Positions 56,688 through 64,000 of a DNA stretch of 64,000 nt are shown piece by piece (the first letter of the stretch is position 1; each line of letters starts with the position of its first letter). The stretch comes from Nitrospirillum iridis (lineage in GTDB: Bacteria; Pseudomonadota; Alphaproteobacteria; Azospirillales; Azospirillaceae): contig NZ_JACIIZ010000001.1 in the NCBI RefSeq assembly GCF_014205765.1, positions 239,718 to 303,717 on the forward strand, read 5' to 3'. The notes beneath the pieces were generated by a model, which was given only the letters and a program-made list of their open reading frames with translations, had not been told where the DNA came from and made no database searches. The position numbers were made by a program, and so were the translations under genes.

Positions 56688-57260
56688 TCAGGCGTGCCCG
56701 ACCTCGGCCGACAACATGGGCAGGCTGACGCCCAGCTTGGCGATCGCCCGCTCCCATTTGGTGTCCATGTCGTCATCGAACAGCAGGTTCGCGTCGGCGG
56801 GGACGTGCAGCCAGCCATTGGCCTGCATCTCCTGGTCCAATTGCCCGGCGCCCCATCCGGCATAGCCCAGGGCCAGCAGGCACTGGCGGGGGCCGCGCCC
56901 CTCCGTTATGGCCCGCAGGATGTCGACCGTGGCGGTCAACGCCACCTCATCCTCCACCCGGAGCGTGCCTTCGCGCTGATAGTCGGTGCTGTGCAGCACG
57001 AAGCCGCGCCCCGGTTCGACCGGGCCGCCGAAATGCACGCGCAGCCGGTCGCCCGGGTCGCCGCCGTCGATGCCCAGCTGCTCCAGCAGGCCGCCGGCGT
57101 CGATGCCGTCGAACAGGCGGTTGACCACCAGGCCCATGGCGCCGCCGTCGGTGTGGGCGCAGACGTAAATGACCGTCCGCGCGAAACGCTCATCCGGCAT
57201 GGACGGCATCGCCACGAGCAGTTGCCCGGTCAGGAAACGTCGGATGGTTGTGTCCTTCAT
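56688..57260 (-). CDS. YqgE/AlgH family protein
   Basis: A 190-residue protein of the DUF179 family. FLTGQLLVAMPSMPDERFAR, then TVIYVCAHTDGGAMGLVVNR and the C-terminal LGYAGWGAGQLDQEMQANGW are the family's signature blocks. It is cytoplasmic, with a role in regulation suspected but not settled. It starts at 57260 and is divergent from the peroxiredoxin gene. Confidence 0.93.
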   Translation of the reverse strand: MKDTTIRRFLTGQLLVAMPSMPDERFARTVIYVCAHTDGGAMGLVVNRLFDGIDAGGLLEQLGIDGGDPGDRLRVHFGGPVEPGRGFVLHSTDYQREGTLRVEDEVALTATVDILRAITEGRGPRQCLLALGYAGWGAGQLDQEMQANGWLHVPADANLLFDDDMDTKWERAIAKLGVSLPMLSAEVGHA

Positions 57261-57584
57261 GGGCGGCGCCTTCCCTCATGCTTCCGGCTTCCCCGATTGG
57301 AAGCCATTCGGGCCCGGCCTGGCCGGCCCGCTCGATCACACGGCCATTCCATGCCCATAAGCCTAGCATGGCCGTACCCTGTCGTCGCCCCCGAGGGGCG
57401 GGATCACCCTGTCCTATTCAGGTCATATTGCGCGCCGGCGGCTGGTGACAAGGGCGGGCGGTCCGTTTCCCTTGCCCATCCGCCCCCTGGGGCCTAGAAC
57501 CACGGGGGCACGAGAGACCCGCAAACGCATTCCCATAGGCCGTGGCAAACGCCAATGGGGCCGTATTCCAGGGAGTTCAAACCG
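57261..57584. other. 324-bp divergent region between yqgE-like and peroxiredoxin genes
   Basis: No gene is seen. A small stem CGCCCC-CGA-GGGGCG sits at 57386-57400. Promoters for both flanking genes must lie here, but none stands out. Confidence 0.4.
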
Positions 57585-58067
57585 ATGACCATCCAGGTTG
57601 GTGATACCTTCCCCAGCGTCGCCGTGAAGCATCTGACCGACGCGGGCATGCAGGAAACCAGCACCGAGGCGCTGCTGAAGGGGAAGAAGGTCGTCCTTTT
57701 CGCCGTGCCCGGCGCCTTCACCCCCACCTGCTCAGCCAAGCATCTGCCGGGCTTCGTGCAGAATGCCGAGGCGCTGAAGGCCAAGGGCGTCGATGCCATC
57801 ATTTGCCTGGCGGTCAACGATCCCTTCGTGATGCGGGCCTGGGCCAAGGCCAACGACGTGGGTGATACGGTGTTCATGCTGCCCGACGGCAACGGCACGC
57901 TGACCCGTGACCTGGGCTTGGTCATGGATGGCACCGCCTACAATCTGGGTCAGCGCAGCCAGCGCTTCGCCCTGGTCATCGACGACGGCGTCGTCACCCG
58001 CGTGGACATCGAAAAGCCCGGCGCCTTCGAGGTGTCCAGCGCCGAAGCGGTGCTGAAGAACCTGTGA
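57585..58067 (+). CDS. Peroxiredoxin (Prx5/AhpE-like, redoxin domain)
   Basis: A 160-residue thiol peroxidase that reduces peroxides. The peroxidatic cysteine is C49 in VPGAFTPTCSAKHLPGF, the Prx5-type motif. VNDPFVMRAWAKAN and DLGLVMDG are conserved. No other cysteine than C49 and one in IICLAVND (in the Prx5 position) is seen, so glutathione or a glutaredoxin is the likely reductant. The ATG at 57585 has AGGGAG upstream. Confidence 0.93.
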   Translation: MTIQVGDTFPSVAVKHLTDAGMQETSTEALLKGKKVVLFAVPGAFTPTCSAKHLPGFVQNAEALKAKGVDAIICLAVNDPFVMRAWAKANDVGDTVFMLPDGNGTLTRDLGLVMDGTAYNLGQRSQRFALVIDDGVVTRVDIEKPGAFEVSSAEAVLKNL

Positions 58068-58178
58068 AGCCAGGGGCGTGCCAGCGGCAGGCGATTTTGA
58101 CTCATGCCGCTGGTATGCCCCGACCGGGGCCTTTGGCGTAGCGACGCGCCCGCCCGCCCGCGCTTGGGGAGGGGCGAA

Positions 58179-58622
58179 TTACCGTCCGCGGGCTTCCGCC
58201 AGGCCTTCGCGCGCCAGCTGGTCGGCGCGTTCGTTTTCGGGGTGGCCGTTATGGCCGCGCACCCAGTGGAACACCACCTCGTGCCGGTCGGCCTGGGCGG
58301 ACAGGCGCTGCCACAGATCCACGTTCTTCACCGGCTTCCGGTCGGCGGTCAGCCAGCCCTTGGCCCGCCAGCCGTGGATCCATTTGGTGATGCCGTCGCG
58401 CAGGTACTGGCTGTCGGTGTGCAAATCCACCTTCACCGGGCGCTTCAGCGTCTCCAGCGCCTGGATGGCCGCCATCAGTTCCATGCGGTTGTTGGTGGTG
58501 TCGGGCTCCCCACCCTTCAATTCGCGCTCCGTGCCGCCCCAGCGCAGGATGGCGCCCCAGCCGCCGGGGCCGGGGTTGCCGCTGCAGGCGCCGTCGGTGA
58601 AGATCTCCACCCGCGGGCTCAT
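58179..58622 (-). CDS. rnhA: Ribonuclease HI
   Basis: A 147-residue enzyme that cuts RNA in RNA-DNA hybrids. All four catalytic acids are present at the classic positions: D10 ([16 protein letters not shown]), E48 (NNRMELMAA), D70 (HTDSQY) and D134 (ERADQLA). The chosen ATG at 58622 gives the standard length; the frame extends further without support. It lies 35 bp downstream of thrB, a conserved alphaproteobacterial order. Confidence 0.97.
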   Translation of the reverse strand: MSPRVEIFTDGACSGNPGPGGWGAILRWGGTERELKGGEPDTTNNRMELMAAIQALETLKRPVKVDLHTDSQYLRDGITKWIHGWRAKGWLTADRKPVKNVDLWQRLSAQADRHEVVFHWVRGHNGHPENERADQLAREGLAEARGR

Positions 58623-58657
58623 GACTTTTTCGGCGATGTCGCTCAAATGGGATGTCC

Positions 58658-59665
58658 TTAAGGGGCGTCGGCCAGCGCCAGATCGCCCGGCGCCAGGCCA
58701 TAGTCGGCCAGGCCGCGGGCCTGCTGATGGAAGCGCAGCTTGTGCAGATATTCCAGCGGGTCCTTGCGTTTCACCAAGGCGCCGGCGGGGGTGTTCAGCC
58801 AATCATACAGGCGGGTCAGCAGGAAGCGTAGGGCGCTGCCCCGGGCCAGCAGCGGCAGGGCCGCCACCTCCGCCGCCGACAGCGGCCGCACCCGGGCGTA
58901 GTTGGCCAGCAACAGGCGCGACTTGGTGACGTTGAAGGCGCCGTCGGCCTCGAAGCACCAGGCGTTCAGGCAGATGGCCAGGTCGTAGGCCAGCATGTCG
59001 GTGCAGGCGAAATAGAAATCGATCAGGCCCGACAGGGCGCCATCGCGGAAGAAGACGTTATCGGGGAACAGGTCGGCGTGGATGATGCCCTGGGGCAGGC
59101 CGGGCCGGCCACCGTGGCCGGGCCACAGGGCCGAGAGGGCGGCCAGTTCGTCCGCCAGCACCGCCGCCAGGCCGGGCTTCACACCGTCGGCGCCCTCCCG
59201 CGTGGCCGCCACCAGGCCGCGCCAGCCATCCAGCGACAGGCTGTTGGGGCGGGCAACGGCATAGTCGGCGCCGGCCAGGTGCAGCTGCGCCAGGGCCGTG
59301 CCCAGCGCCGCGCAATGCTCCGGCAGGATGCGGCGGGGCCACATGCCCGTCAGGAAGGTGACGATCACCGCCGGCCGGCCGGCCAGCACCCGCAGGGCCA
59401 CGCCATCGCGGCCGGGCACCGGCTGCGGGCAGACGATGCCGCGCGCCGCCAGATGGCGCATCAGGCCCAGGAAGAAGGGCAGGTCGGCCGGGTTCACCCG
59501 CTTTTCATAGAGGGTCAGGATGTAGGGCCCCTCCGTCGTCACCATCAGGTAGTTGGAGTTCTCCACCCCCTCGGCGATGCCCTTGCACGAGATGACATCG
59601 CCGATCGCGTAATCGGCGATGAACGCGCGCAGTTCCTCATCGGTGACTTCGGTATAGACGGCCAT
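58658..59665 (-). CDS. thrB: Homoserine kinase (APH-fold type)
   Basis: A 335-residue ThrB of the aminoglycoside-phosphotransferase fold, which phosphorylates homoserine for threonine synthase (thrC at 23076). [20 protein letters not shown] at the start, [12 protein letters not shown] with the catalytic Asp and [19 protein letters not shown] with the Mg-binding Asp are all intact. The ATG at 59665 matches the usual beginning; the frame to 59701 adds nothing conserved. Confidence 0.96.
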   Translation of the reverse strand: MAVYTEVTDEELRAFIADYAIGDVISCKGIAEGVENSNYLMVTTEGPYILTLYEKRVNPADLPFFLGLMRHLAARGIVCPQPVPGRDGVALRVLAGRPAVIVTFLTGMWPRRILPEHCAALGTALAQLHLAGADYAVARPNSLSLDGWRGLVAATREGADGVKPGLAAVLADELAALSALWPGHGGRPGLPQGIIHADLFPDNVFFRDGALSGLIDFYFACTDMLAYDLAICLNAWCFEADGAFNVTKSRLLLANYARVRPLSAAEVAALPLLARGSALRFLLTRLYDWLNTPAGALVKRKDPLEYLHKLRFHQQARGLADYGLAPGDLALADAP

Positions 59666-59772
59666 ACCCTGCGAGGTAGCGGGAATCCCGGCCGGGGTCA
59701 ATGCCCGCCGGCCGCGCCGCGCCGCCCTTTTTTGGCGTCGGGAGCAGGGCGCGCCGATCGAGTGGTGGATTT

Positions 59773-59787
59773 GGCGACTTAATCGCC
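59773..59787 (+). promoter_or_regulatory. Possible enhancer dyad upstream of the psp promoter
   Basis: GGCGA-CTTAA-TCGCC is an inverted repeat about 100 bp upstream of the sigma-54 promoter. PspF-type activators bind at such distances, but I cannot match it to a known site. Confidence 0.25.
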
Positions 59788-59872
59788 GGAATGATCACGG
59801 TGTTGCGCGTCGCCAACCGGGGTGAAAATTTTAGGCCAGCAAAAACAAAGCATTACTGCGGCTGTCGGGAGT

Positions 59873-59888
59873 TGGCACGGCGGTTGCT
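59873..59888 (+). promoter_or_regulatory. Sigma-54 promoter of the psp genes
   Basis: TGGCACG-GCGG-TTGCT fits the -24/-12 consensus TGGCACG-N4-TTGCW at every fixed base. The start site would be near 59899, giving a leader of about 88 nt to the ATG at 59987. In Enterobacteria psp operons use sigma-54 with PspF. Confidence 0.85.
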
Positions 59889-59986
59889 TTTATGGGGACA
59901 TGGCCGACACCGCCACCGGCGACCGGCTCCCGAAACCACCGGGCTTCGCGCTCACCACCCCCGAGCCTCGCCCAACGGAGACTGAC

Positions 59987-60130
59987 ATGACCGACCTGAC
60001 CTTGACCGCCGCCCGCGACTTCAACGCCACCACCGGCTTCGCCCCCCAGGGCCTCTTGGCCGGCTTGCGCCACCTGCCGCTGCTGGTCGCCACCGCCCTG
60101 CTGTCGGTCGCCATCATCAGCCTGTTCTAA
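59987..60130 (+). CDS. 47-residue membrane protein upstream of pspA
   Basis: A small protein with a polar N-terminus (MTDLTLTAARDFNATTGFAP) and one C-terminal membrane helix (HLPLLVATALLSVAIISLF). GGAG lies 7 bases before the ATG. An in-frame ATG at 59900 exists but falls on the predicted transcript start, so it is unlikely to be used. It is the first gene after the sigma-54 promoter and precedes pspA by 67 bp, so it may be a small membrane partner of PspA. Not a recognised family. Confidence 0.65.
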   Translation: MTDLTLTAARDFNATTGFAPQGLLAGLRHLPLLVATALLSVAIISLF

Positions 60131-60197
60131 GCCGCGACGACGTAAGCACCGGCTGCCCGCCTCGTCCGCCACCGCCTCTTTCTCAAGGACGCCTGCC

Positions 60198-60875
60198 ATG
60201 GGACTTTTCTCCCGCCTCGGCGACATCATCGATGCCAACCTCAATGCCATGCTGGACCGGTCCGAAGACCCGGAGCGTCTGATCGGCCTGGTCATCCAGG
60301 AGATGGAGGATACCCTGGTCGAGGTGCGCGCCGAAGCGGTGCGCTCCATGGCCCGGCGCAAGGAGCTGGAAGCCCGCTACCGCGATGTCGAGTTTGAACT
60401 GCTGGAATGGGACCGCAAGGCCGAACTGGCGGTGACCAAGGGCCGCGAGGATCTGGCCCGGGGCGCCCTGGTGGCCAAGAGCCGGCTGGCCGAGGCCGCC
60501 GACCCCATCCGCCGGGAAATCCAGGCCATCAGCGACAGCCTGGCCAAGGGTGCTGACGACGTGGCGCGACTGGAGGCCAAGCTGGCCGACGCCCGTGCCC
60601 GCCAAGGCGGGCTGATGGCCCGGCACCGCAGCGCCACCGCCCGCCTGCGGGTGCGCAGCCAACTGCACGACACCCGCCTGGATGAGGCGCTGTCCCACTA
60701 CGGCACCCTGCAGCGCGACATCGACATGCTGGAGAGCGAGGCCGAGGTCATGGAAATGGGCCGCCAGCCGCGCGGTCTGGCCGCCGAAATCGACGCCTTG
60801 GGCGACGACAAGGTCACCGCCGAGCTTGAGGCGCTCAAGGCCCGCGTCGCCGGTCGCGGCGCGCCCCGGACCTGA
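60198..60875 (+). CDS. pspA: Phage shock protein A (PspA/IM30)
   Basis: A 225-residue peripheral membrane protein that protects a stressed inner membrane and, in Enterobacteria, holds PspF inactive. It has the N-terminal amphipathic helix (MGLFSRLGDIIDANLNAMLD), followed by the RSEDPERLIGLVIQEMEDTL segment and long coiled coils (residues 25-185). AAGGA precedes the ATG. It is downstream of the sigma-54 promoter, with pspC following. pspB and pspF are not adjacent. Confidence 0.96.
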   Translation: MGLFSRLGDIIDANLNAMLDRSEDPERLIGLVIQEMEDTLVEVRAEAVRSMARRKELEARYRDVEFELLEWDRKAELAVTKGREDLARGALVAKSRLAEAADPIRREIQAISDSLAKGADDVARLEAKLADARARQGGLMARHRSATARLRVRSQLHDTRLDEALSHYGTLQRDIDMLESEAEVMEMGRQPRGLAAEIDALGDDKVTAELEALKARVAGRGAPRT

Positions 60876-60895
60876 ACACGAGATTTAGCGTAACG

Positions 60896-60955
60896 ACCAG
60901 GGCGCCGAGGCGCCCGCTTCTGAACACCAGGGCGCCGCAGCGCCCGCCATTGAAC
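60896..60955 (+). repeat. Two tandem 30-bp repeats with internal dyads between pspA and pspC
   Basis: Units 60896-60925 and 60926-60955 both begin ACCAGGGCGCCG and end in TGAAC. Each contains a stem: GGGCGCC-GA-GGCGCCC in the first, GGGCGC-CGCA-GCGCCC in the second. They end 15 bp before the pspC start. Confidence 0.8.
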
Positions 60956-60970
60956 AGTGGAGAGGGGATC

Positions 60971-61249
60971 ATGAGGAGCTTTAAGCGTATTTCCGCCACC
61001 ATGCGCCGCAATCGCCTGGCCAAGGACCCCAGCCGCGCCGTCCTGTTCGGCGTCTGCGCCGGCCTTGCCCGCTACACCGGGCTGCCCGTGACCTTCGTGC
61101 GTATCCTGACGGTGCTGAGCCTGTTCTTCTTCTTCGGCGCCACCTTGGTCGTCTACGGTGTCCTGGCCCTGGTGCTTGACAGCCAGTACGCCGACCGGGA
61201 GGACGTCTACGTCAGCCGCACCTTCTATCGCGCCCGCGCGCCCTGGTAA
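60971..61249 (+). CDS. pspC: PspC domain-containing protein
   Basis: A 92-residue protein with the PspC domain: RLAKDPSRAVLFGVCAGLARYTGLPV, written here as RAVLFGVCAGLARYTGLPV, then one hydrophobic helix (VLSLFFFFGATLVVYGVLAL). PspC is an inner-membrane sensor in the phage-shock system. GAGAGGGG lies just before the ATG at 60971. A terminator with 15-bp arms follows. Confidence 0.92.
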   Translation: MRSFKRISATMRRNRLAKDPSRAVLFGVCAGLARYTGLPVTFVRILTVLSLFFFFGATLVVYGVLALVLDSQYADREDVYVSRTFYRARAPW

Positions 61250-61311
61250 GGGCCCAGGTGAAGGGCCCGCGCACGGGCCGCCGATCGGACGGTTCGCGGG
61301 GGACCGTCCCG

Positions 61312-61383
61312 ACCGGCCCCCACCGCCCCGGGAAGCCGGCCCCATGGGCCAGGCACCCCGGTTACGCGGTGGGGGCCGGTTTC
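61312..61383 (+). terminator. Terminator of the psp genes
   Basis: ACCGGCCCCCACCGC at 61312-61326 and GCGGTGGGGGCCGGT at 61366-61380 pair perfectly over 15 bp, followed by TTTC. The 39-base loop is itself GC-rich. Confidence 0.65.
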
Positions 61384-61399
61384 ATACTAACGGCATTTG

Positions 61400-61560
61400 A
61401 TCGTGACCGCTCAAACGCCCCCTCAAACGCCGGGCGCCGCCGTCCGGCGGCTTGGCTGATCCTCGATTTCCAGTCCGCCTTCGGCTCCCCGGAAATCTCC
61501 GGCGCCCGCAGTCGCGGGCTACAGCGGCACGAGTCAGAATCTCGTGCCGCTGTTATTATT
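61400..61560 (+). ncRNA. Candidate structured small RNA
   Basis: Three stems follow one another and end in a classic terminator. They are GCCGCC-GTCC-GGCGGC (61436-61451), GATTTCC ... GGAAATC (61465-61497) and GCCCGC-AGTC-GCGGGC (61504-61519). The terminator is ACAGCGGCACGAG/CTCGTGCCGCTGT (61521-61553) followed by TATTATTT. The psp genes already have their own terminator upstream, and ogt is transcribed the other way, so an independent plus-strand transcript is plausible. No promoter was identified with confidence and no known RNA family is recognised. Confidence 0.4.
61521..61560 (+). terminator. Rho-independent terminator
   Basis: A perfect 13-bp stem with loop TCAGAAT and a T/A-rich tail. 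The tail lies on the plus-strand side, so it ends a plus-strand transcript; it lies 27 bp beyond the stop of the convergent ogt gene. Confidence 0.8.
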
Positions 61561-61587
61561 TCGTGATTCCGCCGGTTGGCGGCGCGC

Positions 61588-62175
61588 TCAGGTACGCGGC
61601 TTGATCGCCAAGGGCAGCGCGTCGAACAGGCTGGGCGCCTCGTTCTCCGGCCGGGCCCGCTCGATGGCCAGGATGCGGAACTTGGTGTCGACGCCGCCCG
61701 AGGCGGAGAAGCCGCCGGTGCCGCCGCCCGCCGCCAGGACGCGATGGCAGGGGATCAGGATGGGGATGGGATTGTGGCCCAGCGCCTGGCCCACCGCCCG
61801 CGCGGCACCCCTAGGCGCGCCGATGCGGTCCGCCACCGTGCCATAGGTCAGCGTGGCGCCGCGCGGAATGGCGCGGGTGATGGCGTAGACCTGGAGGGCG
61901 AAGGGATCGAGACCAGCAAGATCCAGGGGGATATCGCCGATATCCACCGCCTCGCCGGCCATCAGGGCCTGGATGCGGGCCCGGGCCGCGCCAACCACGG
62001 CGGGCAATGCCTCTTCCGCCGCCAACGTGCTGCCGGGAAAGCGCCGTGCCAGCCGGGCCTCCGCCTGCGAACGGCCCGCTTCCGGCAGCTGCGCGCCCAC
62101 GATTCCGCCCGGCCCCCACACCAAGGCGCAGGCGCCGATGGCGGTGTCGAACAGGATGTGGGCGCGGGCCGTCAC
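61588..62175 (-). CDS. ogt: Methylated-DNA-protein-cysteine methyltransferase
   Basis: A 195-residue O6-alkylguanine DNA repair protein. The acceptor cysteine is C143 in NPIPILIPCHRVL (PCHR motif), with YGTVADRIGAPRGAARAVGQ, the DNA-binding region, ahead of it. GGFSASGGVDTK follows. The start at 62175 gives the usual N-terminal domain. It follows ispH by 10 bp on the same strand. Confidence 0.94.
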   Translation of the reverse strand: MTARAHILFDTAIGACALVWGPGGIVGAQLPEAGRSQAEARLARRFPGSTLAAEEALPAVVGAARARIQALMAGEAVDIGDIPLDLAGLDPFALQVYAITRAIPRGATLTYGTVADRIGAPRGAARAVGQALGHNPIPILIPCHRVLAAGGGTGGFSASGGVDTKFRILAIERARPENEAPSLFDALPLAIKPRT

Positions 62176-62185
62176 GGGGGACCCT

Positions 62186-63136
62186 TCACTCCGCGGCCGC
62201 GAGACCCCGCGGCAGCTTGAAGGTGATGTTTTCCACCGCCGTCACCACTTCCTCGATCTGGATGTCATAGCGCTCGCGGCAGGCCTCGATGACTTCCTGC
62301 ACCAGGATGTCGGGGGCCGACGCGCCGGCGGTGATGCCCAGGGTCTTGACGTTGTCCATCATCGCCCAATCGATCTGGGTGGCGCGCTGCACCAGCATGG
62401 AATTGGTGCAACCGTGCTTCGCCGCCACCTCAACCAGGCGCATGGAGTTGGAGCTGTTGGGCGCGCCCAGCACCAGGATGGCGTCGGCCTTCGCGGCGAT
62501 GGCCTTCACCGCCGTCTGGCGGTTGGTGGTGGCGTAGCAGATGTCTTCCTTGCGCGGGCCGGCGATGGCCGGGAAGCGTGCCTTCAGCGCGGCGACGATC
62601 TGCACCGTGTCGTCCACCGACAGGGTGGTCTGGGTGACGAAGGCCAGGTTCAGGGGATCATCCACCTGCACCGTGCGCACATCCTCCTCCGATTCCACCA
62701 GCAGCACGACGCCGGCCGGCAGCTGGCCCATGGTGCCCACCACCTCCGGATGGCCGGCATGGCCGATCAGGATGATCTGGCGGCCGTCGGCATGGTGGCG
62801 CTCCGCCTCGCGGTGGACCTTGGACACCAGCGGGCAGGTGGCGTCGACGTACATCAGCTGGCGGCTTTCGGCCTCGGCCGGGATGGACTTGGGCACGCCA
62901 TGGGCGGAGAACACCACGGGGCGCCCATCCGGCACCTCATCCAGCTCTTCCACGAAGATGGCGCCCTTGGCCTCCAGGCCCTGCACGACATAGCGGTTGT
63001 GCACGATCTCATGACGGACGTAGACCGGGGCGCCATACCGCTGCAACGCCACCTCCACGATCTGGATGGCACGGTCCACACCGGCGCAGAAACCGCGCGG
63101 GGAGGCGAGGAGGATGTTGAGCGTCGGCTTGGTCAT
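62186..63136 (-). CDS. ispH: 4-hydroxy-3-methylbut-2-enyl diphosphate reductase
   Basis: A 316-residue Fe-S enzyme for the last step of the MEP isoprenoid pathway. The three cluster cysteines are C17 ([12 protein letters not shown]), C101 ([12 protein letters not shown]) and C200 ([12 protein letters not shown]). FSAHGVP and [13 protein letters not shown] carry the active-site histidines. The start at 63136 is standard. It supplies precursors for the ubiquinone enzymes encoded elsewhere in the window. Confidence 0.97.
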   Translation of the reverse strand: MTKPTLNILLASPRGFCAGVDRAIQIVEVALQRYGAPVYVRHEIVHNRYVVQGLEAKGAIFVEELDEVPDGRPVVFSAHGVPKSIPAEAESRQLMYVDATCPLVSKVHREAERHHADGRQIILIGHAGHPEVVGTMGQLPAGVVLLVESEEDVRTVQVDDPLNLAFVTQTTLSVDDTVQIVAALKARFPAIAGPRKEDICYATTNRQTAVKAIAAKADAILVLGAPNSSNSMRLVEVAAKHGCTNSMLVQRATQIDWAMMDNVKTLGITAGASAPDILVQEVIEACRERYDIQIEEVVTAVENITFKLPRGLAAAE

Positions 63137-63361
63137 GATCGTCAGGTCTACTCGGTTCTGGACGGCCCCGGCGCGGGGCCGATTCCACGGCGGTGGATCA
63201 TAAAACGCGGGTCGGCGGACCGCCAGCCTCGATGGATGAAGTGGCGCCCCCCCTCAATATAGGGACGGCGCAGGCGATGTCTTGTGCCGATATGGCTGCT
63301 TCTCTATTGTCGCGGGGCCCCGACGCCGGCCGGCGTCCAACTCCAGACGAGCCCCGCTTCA

Positions 63362-63940
63362 ATGAACATCCACACGGACACTAATATAGGTTCGCCCGCC
63401 AGGAAAGGCACCCGCGGCCAGTTGGCCCTGCTTTTGGGGATGCCTCTCATGCTGTCGCTGGCGGCGTGCGCCAACAAGAACGTTGGCTACCGCCCCGGCT
63501 GTCCCACCGTCGCCATCGTGCGCGACGCCTCGTCGGTCGGCGTGCCGGGGGCCAACGGCCAGCTGTCCTACACCGCGGTGATGCCCAACATCGAGGGGCG
63601 GTGCGAGTATAGCGAGAAGGGCGTGACCATGACCGAGGATCTGCGCGTCGGCGCCAGCACCGGTCCGGCCTACGCCGGCGGCCCCCTGCCGCTGACCTAC
63701 TTCGTCGCCGTCACCGACGCCGATCGCAAGGTGCTGACCAAGCAGACCTACAACGTCACGCTGGACGTCAGCAGCGGCAGCGGCGGTTCGGTGGAACGGC
63801 TGACCCAGTTCATCCCGCTCGATCCCGTGGTCGACGGCCGGTATTACGAGGTGTTGGTGGGCTTCCAGCTGACGCCGGAGCAGCTTGAGGCCAATGTCCG
63901 CTTCAACACCAAGCCGTTGGCGCCGCCGGCGGCCAAGTAG
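63362..63940 (+). CDS. Predicted lipoprotein of unknown function
   Basis: A 192-residue protein. The N-terminal stretch has a hydrophobic segment LALLLGMPLMLSLAACANK with a lipobox (LAAC), followed by a mature part containing CPTVAIVRDASSVGVPG and a beta-rich C-terminal half (LPLTYFVAVTDADRKVLTK, then TYNVTLDV). The ATG at 63362 gives an acceptable lipoprotein signal with a 26-residue leader; the frame extends to 63284. It is divergent from ispH. I do not assign a family with confidence. Confidence 0.7.
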   Translation: MNIHTDTNIGSPARKGTRGQLALLLGMPLMLSLAACANKNVGYRPGCPTVAIVRDASSVGVPGANGQLSYTAVMPNIEGRCEYSEKGVTMTEDLRVGASTGPAYAGGPLPLTYFVAVTDADRKVLTKQTYNVTLDVSSGSGGSVERLTQFIPLDPVVDGRYYEVLVGFQLTPEQLEANVRFNTKPLAPPAAK

Positions 63941-64000
63941 GCGTCAGTCCAGTAAGGTCAGCGTATCGGTTCATTCGGCTAGGCAGGGGCGCCAGGGCCG

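Larger units (their letters stand above)
61250..61587. other. 338-bp intergenic region between pspC and ogt
   Basis: Gene-free and unusually rich in stems. It holds the psp terminator (61312-61383), a hairpin GGACGGT ... ACCGTCC near 61286-61308, and the structured block at 61400-61560 described separately. Confidence 0.6.

Noticed and set aside
59900-60130. 76-residue version of the small psp membrane protein
   Set aside because: Its ATG would sit at the predicted sigma-54 transcription start, leaving no leader. The ATG at 59987 has a proper GGAG.

Overview
The window is high-GC chromosomal DNA from an alphaproteobacterium, most likely Rhodospirillales and close to Azospirillaceae. The basis is gene content and order: a coxB-coxA-ctaB-ctaG-coxC-SURF1 block followed by thrC and an M16 protease, an ispH/ogt and thrB-rnhA-peroxiredoxin neighbourhood, two-domain L25 followed by pth, and a plant-type glutamate-cysteine ligase. 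The genus is not resolved. I see no tRNA, rRNA, CRISPR array, insertion sequence or prophage.

Layout. 1-4757: a catabolic-looking locus with the tail of an amino-acid ABC ATPase, an Ntn-hydrolase asparaginase, a periplasmic amino-acid-binding protein, a LacI regulator, a divergent ROK sugar kinase and a CutC-family protein. Together these fit uptake and breakdown of a glycosylated asparagine. 4803-14010: two small overlapping unknowns, ubiD, a methyltransferase overlapping ubiA, rsmE, gshA, two paralogous small secreted proteins, a DUF4287 protein and tldD. 14011-14626: a gene-free stretch holding a perfect 17-2-17 inverted repeat. 14627-21516: the aa3 cytochrome c oxidase genes and their assembly factors (heme O synthase, CuB chaperone, SURF1). 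21602-33876: a pair of membrane-anchored coiled-coil unknowns, then housekeeping genes (thrC, M16 protease, GNAT, phasin, YbaK, proC, YbjN, UbiK, lgt, MidA-like, pgeF, prs). 34068-35285: rplY and pth.

35364-55414: two giant type Va autotransporters in tandem (about 3560 and 2530 residues). Their last 1.7 kb, including the 3' hairpin, are nearly identical, while their passengers have diverged through internal repeat expansion. Between them lies a decayed fragment of the Nudix gene that stands intact upstream of the second copy. This marks the junction of an old tandem duplication at a 5-bp microhomology.

55736-63940: DUF3108 protein, YqgE/AlgH, peroxiredoxin, rnhA, thrB, a phage-shock module (47-residue membrane protein, pspA, pspC) behind an exact sigma-54 promoter match, a structured intergenic stretch that could encode a small RNA, ogt, ispH and a lipoprotein. 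The oxidase, ubiquinone (ubiD, ubiA, ubiK), glutathione and envelope-stress genes fit an aerobic, free-living or plant-associated lifestyle. That lifestyle is inference only.
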